A stretch of 64,000 nucleotides of DNA from Tetranychus cinnabarinus (taxonomy: Eukaryota; Arthropoda; Arachnida; Trombidiformes; Tetranychidae), in contig WHVY01000010.1 of the NCBI GenBank assembly GCA_022266195.1, forward strand, positions 1,004,501 through 1,068,500, in the 5' to 3' direction. A program made the position numbers and the translations under genes. The notes beneath the pieces were generated by a model. It saw only the letters and a program-made list of their open reading frames with translations, was not told the DNA's origin and did not search any database. This document shows positions 41,101-56,100 of this stretch, piece after piece (positions within the stretch are counted from its first letter, which is position 1; every line of letters begins with the position of its first letter).

Positions 41101-44100
41101 TTCCAAAATTTCAAATATTCATATTCACAATTCAAACATTATTTCATATTAATAACACAAAACCAAGGTGTGCTTAAGTCTTGAACATTAAAAGGATGAA
41201 AAAAAGGTTAAAAATGGAAGCAAAACAATCGATTTGGTAAAGGATAAAAGGCCTTAAATGTTATCATCTTATAACAATGACAGTGAAAATGGATGATGAG
41301 AAGTGATTAAACTGATTATTGAAAGTCGGGATGATTTACAGTGTTAGTGATTAAGCTTCTGAGTCCATTAATCTGTTGATTGTTGTTGAAATGGATGCAA
41401 AAAATTGGTCCATTTTTCAGAGTAAATATTAAATCAAGTAAAGCAATTTACTTTGATTAGAGATAATGTTGAGCAAATAATATTAACTCCATTAGGAATA
41501 AGTAATTCAATGGTGTATTGTAATGGATAATTTTGTAAATAAAATTAAGAGCAAATTAAGAAAACTAATAACAACAAGTTTACTTAAAATAATCAAATTT
41601 ACCATTTTTTAAGGTAAAAGTGAGTTTATTTCAATGTAATTCATTTCAATTAAAATGCAAAGCATTTTTTGAGAAAAAACCTTTTTTGCTTTTACTTTAC
41701 ACTTTTACATTAAATTCAAAACTCATGAGCATTCATTTCAATGAGATAATCATGAATTTTATCTTTATGTCATTGTCATCATCTGCTTTTTTTCAACAGC
41801 GAAAGTCTTTAACAGCAACCAGTTTTAAATGAACCTGGATAAGCTATTAATTTTCATGATAATGATTAGAGAAATGGTTTTGTACTCGACTGAATCATTT
41901 GCAATATTCAATGAGTGCAGCAAAAAATAGATAACTTTTCAGGAGACATTTTTGATCAACAACTCAATATTAATGAACTGATATCAACTGATATTAATTT
42001 TTCAAACCAATCCAGGTTCATCAACTTTTCCGTCTTATTTTAGATTAAGATTTCTTGATATCTGAAAATTTTCTGTCCAACCAATTCTCAAAGGTAAATT
42101 CACTTTCACTCTATTTTTAGTCAATAATGTATTTCGGTGTAATGGCATTATGAAGGGAGAAGGTTCAAAGCTGAGTTCATTTTCACCAAAACCAGACTTT
42201 TGTTTCTTCTTGATTCTTATTTCATCAAATTGCTCTCGATGATCTTCATTGCAAATTATGTTAGAAAATTTATTCCAATTGTTGGCTCTTTGCCTACCTG
42301 AGTGGCTTTAGCAACTGCGTAACCTCCACCACGAAGGAGGATAACACTCCAAACGAGTTTATTTTGTACTTTGGGCCATTCGATTAAACCAGGCGAAGGA
42401 TAGGGTCCAAAGGGTCTTGAGGGTATAAAAAACAAAACTGCCACCATGAAAATAACGACGGCAGCATCTCTGGGTCGATATCTGAGTTTATTAGAAAAGG
42501 TTGTTAATTGTTGACTAGATTTAACATTACAACTGCATACTTTTCGGGAAAAATTGTGGACCATCCACGAAGATATTGGGGATCACGGAACATCCACAGA
42601 AGCACTAAGGTAACAAATAAAATAACGACTGCAATCTCATGGAATCTGTGAAAGGGAGAAGCAAAGTTTCGCTTTAATTCAATTACTTTTCAATTTAGCT
42701 TGTTCATATAAATCACATTATGATAAATTGAATGTAAAAATGAGTGAAAATACCTTAAAGTTCCAAGTTGTTTATACTTTTCTTGTAAGACATTATTTGC
42801 TTTTGAATTGGTCTTTGATACTTTATGTTTTCTGTAACAAGAGAGGAAGAAAAAAATGTGTCAAAAGAAAAATTTTCTTGTATAATAAAAGATGGGAAAC
42901 AATTGAAGAAGATGATAATAAAGCAAAAAGGAGTAAAAGATTGAGATGAAAAGTATCACTTCGTAGAGAAGATGAAAAGTGAAAAGTGAAAAGTAAATGA
43001 AAGTTGTACATTGATTTTCATGTTTCCAACCATGTTAAATCAATATACCTTTTGCCTTTTGATGCTGACAGCAGTAAATGGGATAATAACAGCAAAAAAA
43101 ATAATGATAATGATAGTAATACTATTAAACTTGTAAAGAAGGGAAAAAGAGATCAATCTTGATACAAGGTTGATATTTCATGCTGATAGATTGTTGGAGT
43201 TAAAATATTCGTCAAGTCAAAGATTTTAACCATCAATCTCTCTCTTAGGAATCCATCTTTTCTGGTAAATTATTTCTTGCTCCAGAAAAAAATCATTCCC
43301 ATGAACAAACGTCAACCATATCACGGGATAAACACATGTGTGTTGGATAGCAAAAGGGTAAACTCTGGGTATTAATGATCCTTTGTTTTCAATCTAAACC
43401 TTTGTCAAGCAAAAGTGTTTCAAAGTCAGGCAATCCTCAAGTTTTCCCTCCTCACCTCAGATAGAGATATTTGAATATAATCCAGTTCAACAAGATGGTT
43501 AACAATGAACCAGGAGCAGCAAACATTAGCCAGTTCAGATAGTCGACTGAAGTCCTTTCATGATACCACCTAAAGTTAAAAAAAGATACAAAATGATACA
43601 ATTAGTAGGGTTGAATAAAAAAGTCTTTCTCTTGTTTCTTTCATGAAAAGTCATCTCATGTTGGTCATTAGAATCGAAATAGAGTTTCAATGATAATTCA
43701 GTAATGATAATGATGGTGATGATGATGATAGAGTAAATAATGTGACAAATAAGCTGCTTGGATCAATTAACATTGAAATAGTTTTGCCATTGAATTACAT
43801 TTTCTTGATCACCTTCTGTCTTTTTGGTTAAAGTTACTTTCTGTTGCCTTTCCTTGGATGAACTTTGTTGACAGATAATATCAAATTTCATGACAGTCTT
43901 CAGGTCATTGTAAGGGTGATCCAAGGTTAACATAAGAAATTGATTCCCATTCAATTTCATGGTAACAAAATCACCAACTCTTCTCTCTGAGCATTCTGGA
44001 TAATCAAAACAAATATCATTTTCCTGCTTCTTATTTCTCTATGAATTCAGAAATAATATGACGAAAATGATCATCTCCAAGAAAGAGAAGAAGATAAGAA

Positions 44101-47100
44101 ATAAAGAGAAAACTGATCATCATGATGATGATGGAATCGTATAAATATATTTATGCATTTGTACAAGTACATCATACTTGATTATAACATTGGGTGATTA
44201 TTGAAACCCAAATGATGATCAATAGATGATGAAGGAAATGGACAAAAGATATACGAGAATAGCTTTTTGCTTATGTTTACTCCTATTTCAATCAATTGAT
44301 TAAGTTTCTTCCTCTAATAGTGTTTGAGGAAAAAAAATGATGACGATGCTAATGACGATCATCATCAAGATGTTGATCATCAACAAAGAAAAAGATGATA
44401 TCAATGGCAATGAGGATCAACTTGAAAGTTTAATCAATCCAAGAAAATCTTTTGTCTTCCCTGTTTCTTCCTTATAACTCTTTTATCATTCTAATAAAGG
44501 TTTTCCCTTCATTATTAACAATAGGCTAACATCTACCTGAATTAAAGATAAAATAGGATTGAAACAAATGATGAGCCAACGGAAAGAACAGACTTCAAGT
44601 TATCCTCAAGGAATCTGGAATAACAAGTAATTGTTCAAATGTTAGGAAATGTTGAAAGAGTCAAGTGGATAAGATCCTCCAGGTGAAGATTATATTCATT
44701 TAATGATCGTCATAATAATAATAACCATCATGGACTCTGGTTATGAGATAAAAAAGAAACAAGTCCAGTTAAATAATGGAAATGCTAGAACATTTGTTGA
44801 CTTTTTACTGTGATTATAACCATCATCATCATGGCTCATAATCATGACAAGTTATAATGAGCATATAAAGCTTGAAATGAAGAAGAAGAAAGCAAATATG
44901 AATTTTTCAAGCATCTGATCACCATTGACTATTCAAGTTGATAATGAGCTTTGGATAATTAATAGCAGAAATAAATGAAATGCTCAATTCCTATTCACAT
45001 TCACACACTTTGAATAGCTTTCACTAATTAGAAAACTCAACATAACAATGGTTAAACTAATCTCATTGTTTATGGGAATCAATGTAATTAAAGAGTTAAA
45101 CTAATAGAGATTCAGAGTCATAAATGTTTTCAGTTGATATTGAAAAAGAGCGCAAAACAATGGATATTGTTTTATTATGGACTCGACTAAGAGTGTAAAG
45201 TTATATCAAATGTGTAAAGGGATGTGTTGATATAATCAAATAGACGCAACAAAAAGTGATTGACAATCAAATATAAGTTTGGGTAAAGAAACAGGTCGCA
45301 AACTTACTCGTCAAGTACATAAGCTAAGACCAAATTGGGTCCGCCACTTGTTAAGGTTGTAGTTGTACCCACATTGGCTGAGGATGATATTGAAATGTAC
45401 ATGATTTTACGCAACTGAGCAATTTTGGATTCACTTGTTGGATTTGAAGAGCTTTGCAATACACTGGAATCGTCATCTTGATTGTCATTTGTTTGCTGAT
45501 TATTCCATGATTTGGGTAAACCAGATTTCAAAGTTCGATCTGTGAGGAATGGAAATAGGAAAGACTAAATAAGTTGAAACTTTTTGGGTTATCGGTTTCT
45601 TCACAACTACACTTTTGATATAAAGGCATTCATAGGGATGCGAAGCTTGACCATGGTCAATCATGGCCAAGCAAAATAAATAATTGCAATTGAAAATTTG
45701 GGTTGTTTAGTGCTAAAAATACTTTGACGAACCCATCGTTACTCAATTTTATAAGACTGCGGTAACACCTTGACGCTTCAAAAACACAAAATATGATTAT
45801 TACTGAACAGTTAGCAACAATTCAAGCCTTGTCTTAATGTTAAATCTTGATTCGACAACTTCGATACTTATAATAGAGTATTTATTCATTCATTGTTCAT
45901 TCTGGTGTATTTTTGTAAAAAAGGTTCTCGTAAAAGCAGTCTGACCATGATAGAAATATTAAAAAGAGCTTTGGATGTAAACGCAGCCTTTTGAGTTAAG
46001 AGTTGAGACTTTTTGGGTTTGAAAAAACATAAAATTTTCAGTCGATTAGTACTAAAAATACTTTAACGAACCCATTGTTACCCAAATTTGTGAAACTTTG
46101 GTATTGCTACTGTAAATACACAAAATATGGCTGTTATTAGCTTGGTAACTTTGTTTTAATGCTTAAAAGACACATTTGCAACAATTGTAACATTTATGCA
46201 CAAATTGCAACAAGTACTGAAAGACAAATGGGCATAAACGGATAAAAATAAGTTATTTTCAAATTATGACTCAGTTAGTTTATAGCGATGAGAAAACTAA
46301 GTCCTTTAGTACTATCGAATAAGTTCTACGGTCAATATTTCACGAGAAAATCGAGTTCAAAGTTTAAACTACGATCGCGTTTTTCTCAGTTATGGAAGCA
46401 GATTTTTCAATGAAACTTATTTTACTGATGTAAATTTTGACGGTGCACCAGAAAATGTATTTATTTCTTGAAATAAAATTTTCGATTTTCTGTAAAACGT
46501 ATGAGTTCGATTTTTATTCAAACCGAATTTTTTCTGTGACCGTAAGAGTTAGAGGACTGAAACTTATTATTTGTTGTTGAAAATTGTTTCTTCGCTCCAT
46601 GTATTGAATACTCTTTTCAAATCATCAACAGTTCTCTTGATTTTGGCCATTGTTTTTGAAACTTTTCGCCTCGATATGTCGAGAATGGCCAAACGTACAG
46701 TCATCATTCTTTCACTAGTTTAATCCTTTACTAATTAATAATACAATAATAATTAAAAACATTCCATAAGTGCTTTTGGATTACGATATTTGGGCTTTAA
46801 ATGGTCGTACAACAACTTATTAAACAAAACAAACTCATATTAACCCATTTCTTGGTAAATAAAGCATTTTTCTGGTTTAGGTTTCAAATGAAATGCAAAG
46901 GTACTGCGAAAGGCTCGAAAGTTTGAGCTGAGAGTTGAGACTGAGCACGTTTGTAGGGACATGCAACCTGAGTCCACAGGTACTAATAAATGATTCCTCC
47001 GATGGACAGTTTTCGAGAAAATCGACGTTAAAGTTGAAACTTCGAATGCCTTTTGTACAATTATGGAAGCAGATTTTTGCATGAAATTCTATATAACTTA

Positions 47101-50100
47101 TGTAAATTTTGATGGTGAACAAGAAAATGCATTAATTTTGAGGAATAAAACTTTCGTTTTCCTTTAAAGCATATAAGTTCGATTTGCACTTAAACCGACT
47201 TTTTTCTGTAAGCGCAATAGTTAGAGGACTGAAACTCACAATTTGTGAGTAAAAATAGTTTGTCCAAACCATGAATTAAATACTTTTTTGAATTTATCAG
47301 TAATTCTCTTGATTTTAGCCATTGGGCTAAAAAACTTCAAGCCCCAATATTTCGAGAATAGCCTAACCTACAGTCATAATTCTTAGGCCAAACATTAGAT
47401 GTTATTAAGAGCTATAATGTGATATGACTGAATACCTAATGAAATCTGAAATAATTCATTTAATAATGAATATCCTTCCAACACATAAGATCTGTGTTTG
47501 AGTAAAAGTTTAACTTTATAAACCAAGCCTCAATCCTGAAATCCTAAGTAATACAATGCTATATCTTTTTTCAAAGACCCTTGAATGCTTTAAAATTTGA
47601 ATACATTACAGCTCTTGATAACATTTAATGTTTGGTCCAAGAATTATGTCTATGGGTTAAGCCATTCTCGAAATATTGGGGCTTGAAGTGTTTAAGCCCA
47701 ATGGCCAAAATCAAGAGAATTACTGGTAAATTCAAAAAAGTATTTAATTCATGGTTTAAACAAACTATTTTTACTCACAAATTGTGAGTTTCAGTCCTCT
47801 AACTATTGCGCTTACAGAAAAAAGTCGGTTTAAGTGCAAATCGAACTTATATGCTTTAAAGGAAAACGAAAGTTTTATTGCTCAAAATAAATGCATTTTC
47901 TTGTTCACCATCAAAATTTACATAAGTTGAATAGAGTTTCATGCAAAAATCTGCTTCCATAACTGAACAAAACGCGATCGAAATTTAAACTTTGAACTCG
48001 ATTTTCTCGTGAAATATTGACCAGAGAAATTATTCAATAGTACTAAAGGACTCAGTTTGCAAATCTCAATAAAATAACAGAGTCATAATTGGAAAGAAAT
48101 CGATTTTTATCCGTTTATGCCCATTTGTCTTTCAGTACTTGTTGCAAATTGTGCATAAATGTAATAATTGTTGCAAATGTGTCTTTTAAGCATGAAAACC
48201 AAGTTAATAACAACCATATTTTGTGTATTTAAAGTAGCAATACCAAAGTTTCACAAAATTGGGTAACAATAGGTTCGTTAAGGTATTTTCAACATTAATG
48301 GACTCAAATCTTTTGCATCTCAAACCTACAAAGTCTCAATTCTTAACTCAAAGTTTTATCCGAAGTCCTTTCTAATATTTCTATCATGGTCAAGCTGCTT
48401 ATACGTGAATCTTTTTTACAAAGATACGAACAGAATTACTCTGAGTATCGAAGTAAGATAAATCATTAAGACAAGGCTTAAACATTCAACTGTTAAATAC
48501 AACTGTACATTAATAGAGTAACTGTTTGAACTTTCAAGTTTAACTCGATCACTTTTCCGCACAAAATAACACTAACTGAGTCTTAAACTTGGTTGAGTGT
48601 CATTAAATTGCGGTTGATTGGACAGCCTATCATTTGACAAATTGAATCATGAAACAATTTTACACCACCGTGTCAAAGGTGAAGACAAACACTAACTTCG
48701 AGAAAAAAAGTCAACTTTTTCATTCGCTTCCAATGCTTCAACTTTTTATAGCAACTACCAGATGAAGTCTGTTAACAATTGAATAATTGAACCAAGTCAA
48801 ATGACGATTAATTATTCCAAGCGTGTAAACTTTCATTTGATCATTGACTTTCATTATGAGTCAATCCATGAATGGCCAACTTATTGTTGAAAGCAATCTA
48901 ATTATTCTGTGCTAAGCATTCCTCCAAATGAATGGCAACATTTTCATGATAATTGAATCAATTGATTCCAGTTTTTTCCGACTTTTCACTTCTCTTACAA
49001 ACAAGTAAATATTTACATTTCAACAGAGTAATAACGATGACATTATCAATCCAATTGTGATACCTTTACTTCACTAATCTGCCATTTGAAGGTAAGATCA
49101 ATCATTTCCTACGTTTCATGATATTTAATTTTACTCACAAGGTAAGACACAAACACCAATCAATTTAACGTAATAACCTATCAACTGATCACAATCTGAT
49201 GAATAAAGCTGGCAATACATTTAATCGACTCCAAGTGTAAATAATGGACTTTTTACATAAAATAATGTTTTTTTGCTTCACTCAATATGAACCTCTCAAA
49301 GTGACAAACTCAAAGGTTGATTACCAAGGAGTAAATTAACATTCACAATAATCCATTTCTAGGTCAACATCATAATCTATGGATTTTGTTTTTTCTCGTT
49401 TGCTTGTATCTTTGACCTTAGACTTTCAACATTGATCATATTTCATCAATGAATTCATCTGATCAAGAGGATTCATCTTTCCATTCTTATACTCTTTAAG
49501 GTCTTCTTTCAGGCTTCCCTTTTTTTTCATCAACTTGAAAAGCAATATAAAATGAGATTCTGATTCCAACCGAGTTGAATAAAGATTCTATGGCTTTTTG
49601 TTCCCTTTTCAAATGGCCAAAAAGACAAACCATGGTCAAGCTTGATCAGAAAAAAAGATGATGACTGAGGATAAGGTGAAAAATATCAACCAACTTAATG
49701 ATCAACCTTCCAAAAATATGTAAGAATGCAACTTGTTTTTACGGTGTTGTGTCAATCTTACTCTTTTTTATCCTTCAATTCCTTAACTTCACAATTTAAC
49801 ACACAATATCAACAATATACAGTGAAAGAAACATAAACAGTCACATAACTATTGAAATGAAACATTTCATCACGTCAAAATCAGCTTCTCTTTTAACACT
49901 TATTGTATTTCATCTCTGATAACCTCTAATGGAATGGAGATGTTATGAGAACTGAAAAGTTCTTATACTTTTTCCCCTTTCCTTTCCTATCCAATGTCTC
50001 AGAATTTTCTTCTTCTTCCATCGTCTCTCCATCGATTCCATCTTTACTCTCAATTTTGTTTACCTTCTAATCGATGATACCTGTAAGATATCGAACGTGA

Positions 50101-53100
50101 TGTTCAATTGCATTTCAACAACGATATTGGCCTTTAAATCTAACAGCTTTCTGGCTTTTATTTAGCATCCATTTTAATGGCTACTTTATCCTACAAGGTA
50201 ACTCCTTATGCTTGTACCTTGACTAAATGGCTTTAGGGAAGAGTCCATTGAGATTCAAGGTAAAATTTGATTGTGAATTAGCTTAATCAGACTTTTCTTT
50301 GGGATAAAAAGATGAGTGCTTTATTCATCTTTCATCTTTGGTTTCATCCCCTGAATCTTATCGCATCTTATAAAACAATTTTTCTTGTTCAATCTTTTTC
50401 TTTGTTCCTTCCAGATAAAAACCTTTAATGGTAACACTATTGAAAAAATAGGGAAACAACAAGTATTAGAAAAATGGACTTTGATTACCTTAGTTAGACA
50501 TTGAAAAGATCACTAGTAAACTAGCCATTAGAGAGGATACAATTGATGGACTCGATGGGAAACAATATAAACCGATTTATGGTGACAATTTAGACCAAAC
50601 AAAACATTATCTCGGCGCTTATATCTTCATCTATTGTCTTCCATTCACAACCCTTTCCCTAACCAACTAGCTAACTGTTTACCTTTTTTCATGTGTATGA
50701 GTCTTCCAAGATTTATTAGTCTTCTATTGATTTTCCTTTTTCATATTCAGTGTTGGGATGGAAAAAAAATTACCTCAAATATGTTTGATGCAATAGACAC
50801 CAAATGATCTGTCTTTCATCATTTTTTCGAAGACTGATTAAACATAATCATGATGATGGTTCCTATCCAATTACAACAATTTAACGTTCAAAAATTGATA
50901 AATTGTAGCCTTTTTTGTGCCACTTTAATCTGGATGAGAGCATAAAATGGTGCAAAAAGGTACAAAAAAGTTTCATTCTAATGACATGGAATTGTTGATC
51001 AATGAACACTTTTATTTCAAGATTAGTTGGAAAAATCTATTTCTTTCTTGGATCTCGTAATTGGTCAATTTATTTGTCAAATCGATAAATTTTTTCCTCA
51101 TCAAACTGTTGCTCTTCCAGTGTATATCCAACTTTGAAATTCATGAAGTTCAACTTTTTCTTCGCCTCAAACTGATTCATCTTTCTAATGTTACACTGAA
51201 CGATATTTTGATAACTCAATGATATTAATCAAAGTAGCAAGTTGGATTGATAATGGAAAATCTTTTTCCAATCAATCAACATTACAAAATATCAAAATAA
51301 CTTTCAAAACTCCATCCTTTCACCTCTCATTCAAACAACTTGAACATTTGAAGAAATTAAAAAATGAATTAAATGAATGTTATTCACCTTTTAAGCCCAT
51401 CTCATCAGACAATTCAATGCTCTCCTTGTTACCATTAACTGTCACCATGAAATGTCCATTTTGATGGTGGTCAGTGTCATTATTATTACCATCATTGTTT
51501 GTAATGTTATTAGTTTTACCCTTAATACTATTATTTTTATCATTATTATTAGTGTCATTATTATTAATGTTGTCCACTTTCTTTGAGTCTGATTTTTTTA
51601 AACAATCATTCCAACTGTCAGTTTCTTTGGGCTGAATCTCATGTAAGACTGCATCCATTATTGGCAACATAAGAGCAGTTGTAGCTGTATTGGTAATCCA
51701 CCAAGCAATAAACATGGTGATTCCCATAAATCCGAGCATAATCATGTCCAATTGTGAGCCAATATTTTTCAATACAAACAATGCGATTCTTCGATGAAGA
51801 TTTGAACTCTCAATGGCCGCAGCAAATATAAGACTTCCCACGAAAACCATGTTGGCCTCTTGAAGATATGGACGACAGGCTTCCTCCGAAGTGGCCAATT
51901 CAAGGATTGGAAGCATAAACACGGGAAACAGTGCAGTAACTCCCATTGGAATCGGTTGTATGGCCCAGTAAATGGTCATTAAAAGTACCACAAAGGCACA
52001 TCGGCATTTCTAGAAATGAGACAAATAATAATAAATTGTATTAATATATTAATTTTAAGCAATTTAATGATAAAAGGTCAAAGAAATTGATTAAACTGTA
52101 AAAGTCAACAGGAGTGAATGACTTCTCTCGATTAATCAAGTGGGAAGAACCAGGTTCATTTCAAATTTATTAATATCAAAGGATTTCAGGTAAAAGTTGC
52201 ATGGGAATTTGTTTCAAAATAAACTTGATTTACACAATTTTAAGACGAATTTTTTACCATGCTGTTCACCCTGGATTTTTCATGTTTATTCAACACACAT
52301 TTATCCAACCTTAAGATAGTCTTGGGATTTTTGCGTCGATAAACTTAATATTGGTTGAAATACAAAATCTAATTAAAGATGATTAGTAAAATAGTGAAAA
52401 ACTGTTGAGTGTAAAGTATCATAAATTTCATATTAAGGATATTTTACCATGGAATTGAGCCTATCATTGACACTCGATATTTACTGAATTTGGATAAAAT
52501 AAGAATCCAAAAATATTATTTGAGAAGGAAAATGTTCATAGTTTCATTTAGGCAAGAAATTAACCTTTGCATTTACATGATAATATTGTTTTGATATTTT
52601 TCAACATTTCAACCTTTAATTCAAACATAAATATTGAGTTTAAATTGATAATAAATGTAAAGAAATTTGAAATACTGTTTTATAATTATAAATTTGATTC
52701 ATGAATAATGTAAATGAATTCATTCACCATTGTTATCGTGAAGCTTGAGCTTGATGCATTTTCACAGATTTTTTGGGTAAACAATTTTTTCACATGAAAA
52801 GCCAAGTAAAAGTTGTCGATTTATGAAACTGGTGAAACATCAATTGAACCATTTCATTGCATTCAATCTTCACCTTTTCCTTCACTTTTTAAATGACTTT
52901 TTGAAAGGCAAATATGAAAAGAAGCTGATCAACAGCAAAAATGTAATTCCAGTGAAATGAATAGAGAAAAATATTATCCGAGAAAGTCAACTATGTAAGA
53001 TAACGAATGTTCTGAATGCAGATGGAAAAATAGTTGAGACTAATGCATGAAATTCTTTCCCATGAAAGTTCTTAGGTATTCAGAGGAGATAACAGAAAAT

Positions 53101-56100
53101 TATGATCAACAAACTCATTCACAGAGTTTATCGTCAACATTAAGTCAGACTTAATCTATTATCTGAATTTGATAATCAACATTAAACGTGGATCCCATTA
53201 TCATCATCATAAAGTTTCTCAATAATGACATTAACGGAATAGATTCAGAATGGAAAACATGAGAAAAGAAATGATTCAGAGGAAATATCAACATTGAAAG
53301 GAACATTTTCATCTCAAATTATTACCGGATCCAGTTAACTGGTCAGTTCAATCAATATCAAATTACTTTCCATTGATATTCAATCCAATTTCAACTTTTT
53401 TTCATTCCAATCATTAACTGTTGAAATAGACTTTAATTATATTTATTTTAGAGTTGCCATGAAATACAATCAACAAAGCACAAGTAGACTTGATAGCAAG
53501 TAGTAATTAGGATTGTTGATTGACACAAATCAACAGACACGCAAGAAACTCATTTAACAATATTAGTAATTAAATGATGAAAGTCTGTTTACACTTTCGA
53601 TTTGTCAAATGAATGATTTAAATGGGAAAAAGTATTCAAAGTTGACAGTTAATTGATTCTCTAGTTGATTCAGTTTGCGTTTCGTTTCAATTTTTCATCA
53701 ACGTAAAAAACTGACAATCAGTTGAACATTACAATTAGACCAACGATGTGAAAAAAAGCAATTTAAGGATTCAATTATAGACACATGAAGTTATTTGGAG
53801 TAAAAATGAGGAGAGAGAAGAAGAAAAAAACTCAATTTTCATGATGAAGATTTATATATTGATAATGATTATATAATTTATAAAGTGTTCCTCTCTTGAG
53901 GCTATTCTGAAAGTGAAAGATTGTTCAGTCAAACTGAGGAAACAATAATTATCATGTGATGTTGTTAATTACTAATTACACGGAAACTCATCAGGGTAAA
54001 CAATGTAACTCACAAAAGAGTCATTTCATGTAAAATATACAATAAAAGAGGGTTTGGTGTTGATTAAAAGTAACCCACTTGTTATAGCAATCAGTTTTCA
54101 TCAAAAGTGAAAAGGGTTAAAACACAAGCAAATACAGTTAATAGCTTCCAATCAATTTACCAATCAATAGTCAAACGCTAGATTAACTTATAAACCCTAA
54201 AGGGTTGACTGTATTTAATGAATGACTGATGTTTCTCATTTCAAATGATGAACCATTGCAATTGATAGGAAATTTTCATCATTGTGAAGCAAATGATTAC
54301 TAATTATTAATCATTCAAATTATTCATTTGCTTCAACAAGATTGGCTTTGGAAGGAAACAAATTGATCATTGAATCTTCAGAGTTTAACCCTGAATTGCG
54401 ACCAAATTTTGATAGAAATGAAGTTTGATAATTCATTTGGTTTCTCATCAATTTTACTTACATTTTATTTCATTAAATTGCATTGAATTACATTGATTGC
54501 TTTTTGTCTGAGGCTAGCTTTGAATGGAAACTGTTAACTCTTGATTGGACTACACTCTATGACATAAGTTTATCCCATTTTCATTTATTGAATTTACGCT
54601 TTTATTTTCGATATTTAGTTCTTGATTTTTTCAATTTAGATTGAGATAAACGTTCAGAAAATTTAACTTGAAACAAAAAAATTACAAACTCAATAACTGA
54701 ATCAGAATTTTGCATTTAAAATGATAACATTGATTAATTTATGACATAAATTTATCCCATCGTCGAATTGCAGACTTATGGGTTCAGTAATCAATTGGCC
54801 CACCTCTATTCTGAATTACCTTGATCATTCGATCTTTCATTGACCTAACTAATTTTTTTAGCAATTCATCCGGTACATTTTTCCAACAATCAATCAAGGC
54901 GCTTTTCAATCCATCAATTGATCTGAATTGTCGGCCTTGTTGGTACACTTTTCGAGTTAAGTAACCCCATAGGTTCTCGATTGGGTTAAGATCGGGTGAT
55001 AAGGCTGGCCATTTCAAAATTTTCACATTATTTGCTTGCAACCAATCTGAAGTTGATTTTGATGCATGTATTGGTGCATTATCTTGTTGCAATATGTAAT
55101 CACCGTTCGTAATTAATGGACCGGATGGCAATAAAAATGCACCTAAAATATCTTGATAATCTGATGAGTTCATTTTACTTTTGCAAAACGCAAGATCAGT
55201 TCGTCCACCAAATGCAAAACCGGCCCAAACCATAACTCCTCCGCCGCCGTTTTGTCTTTTGCTAAAAATTTCTTTATCCTTTCTGATATCATACCAGAAG
55301 CATCTCAATCCATCAGGACCATCTAAATTCCACTTTTTCTCATCACTCCATACTATCTTAGCCCATTCCTCATCATTCAAAGAAACCATCTCAGTTGCAA
55401 AAGCCAATCTTGCATCTTTATGCCTTTTTGTCAAAACTGGCTTCGATTTGTGCTTTCCATATCTTGTTGTTGGATCAGAAACAAGTCGACGATGCACAGT
55501 TCGAGATGAACAGTCAAGTTCGAGCTGATTTGTTATGGCCACAACACTCAAACGATCTTTCTTAGCCAGTCTCACAATTTCACGGTCTTCTCTTTTCGTT
55601 GTTATTTTTGGTCTTCCTGTCCTGATAGCTTTAGGTTTGTTTTCTGGAGACCTCAAAACTTTTCCTATTGTTGAACGATCTCGTCCAACTGCTTCGCCAA
55701 TTTTTTGTAGGGACCAATCAGGGTTTTGTGACCTTAACCTGAAAATTGTCTTTCTTTCATCTTCTGTTAACTCTCTTCCTTTACCCATTGTCTGATTTGT
55801 ACAAAAATCATTGTGATTATTAAGAACATTAATATAAACTAACTTTCTTACCTCGATCTAAATGCAGTGACCTGAAATTTGATGATGGGATAAACTTTTG
55901 TCAAAGTAAAAACGGCCAAAATTACTAATTAACTTATTTTAACAAAATTAGAAACAAATTTTACTTTTATTTTGATATAAATTCAATTAACATGCCGTTG
56001 GGATCATGTATCCATAGCTAATTCCCTTGCCTAACATTTAGTTTTGGCGCAATCAACTTGTATTTAAATGGGATAAACTTATGTCATGTACTGTATTAGT

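Noticed and set aside
46840..47122. Two overlapping 80-aa frames in the intronic repeat cluster
   Set aside because: They are not preserved between the repeat copies and resemble no family.
55181..55795. Plus-strand frames opposite the Tc1 transposase
   Set aside because: Antisense shadows of the transposase.
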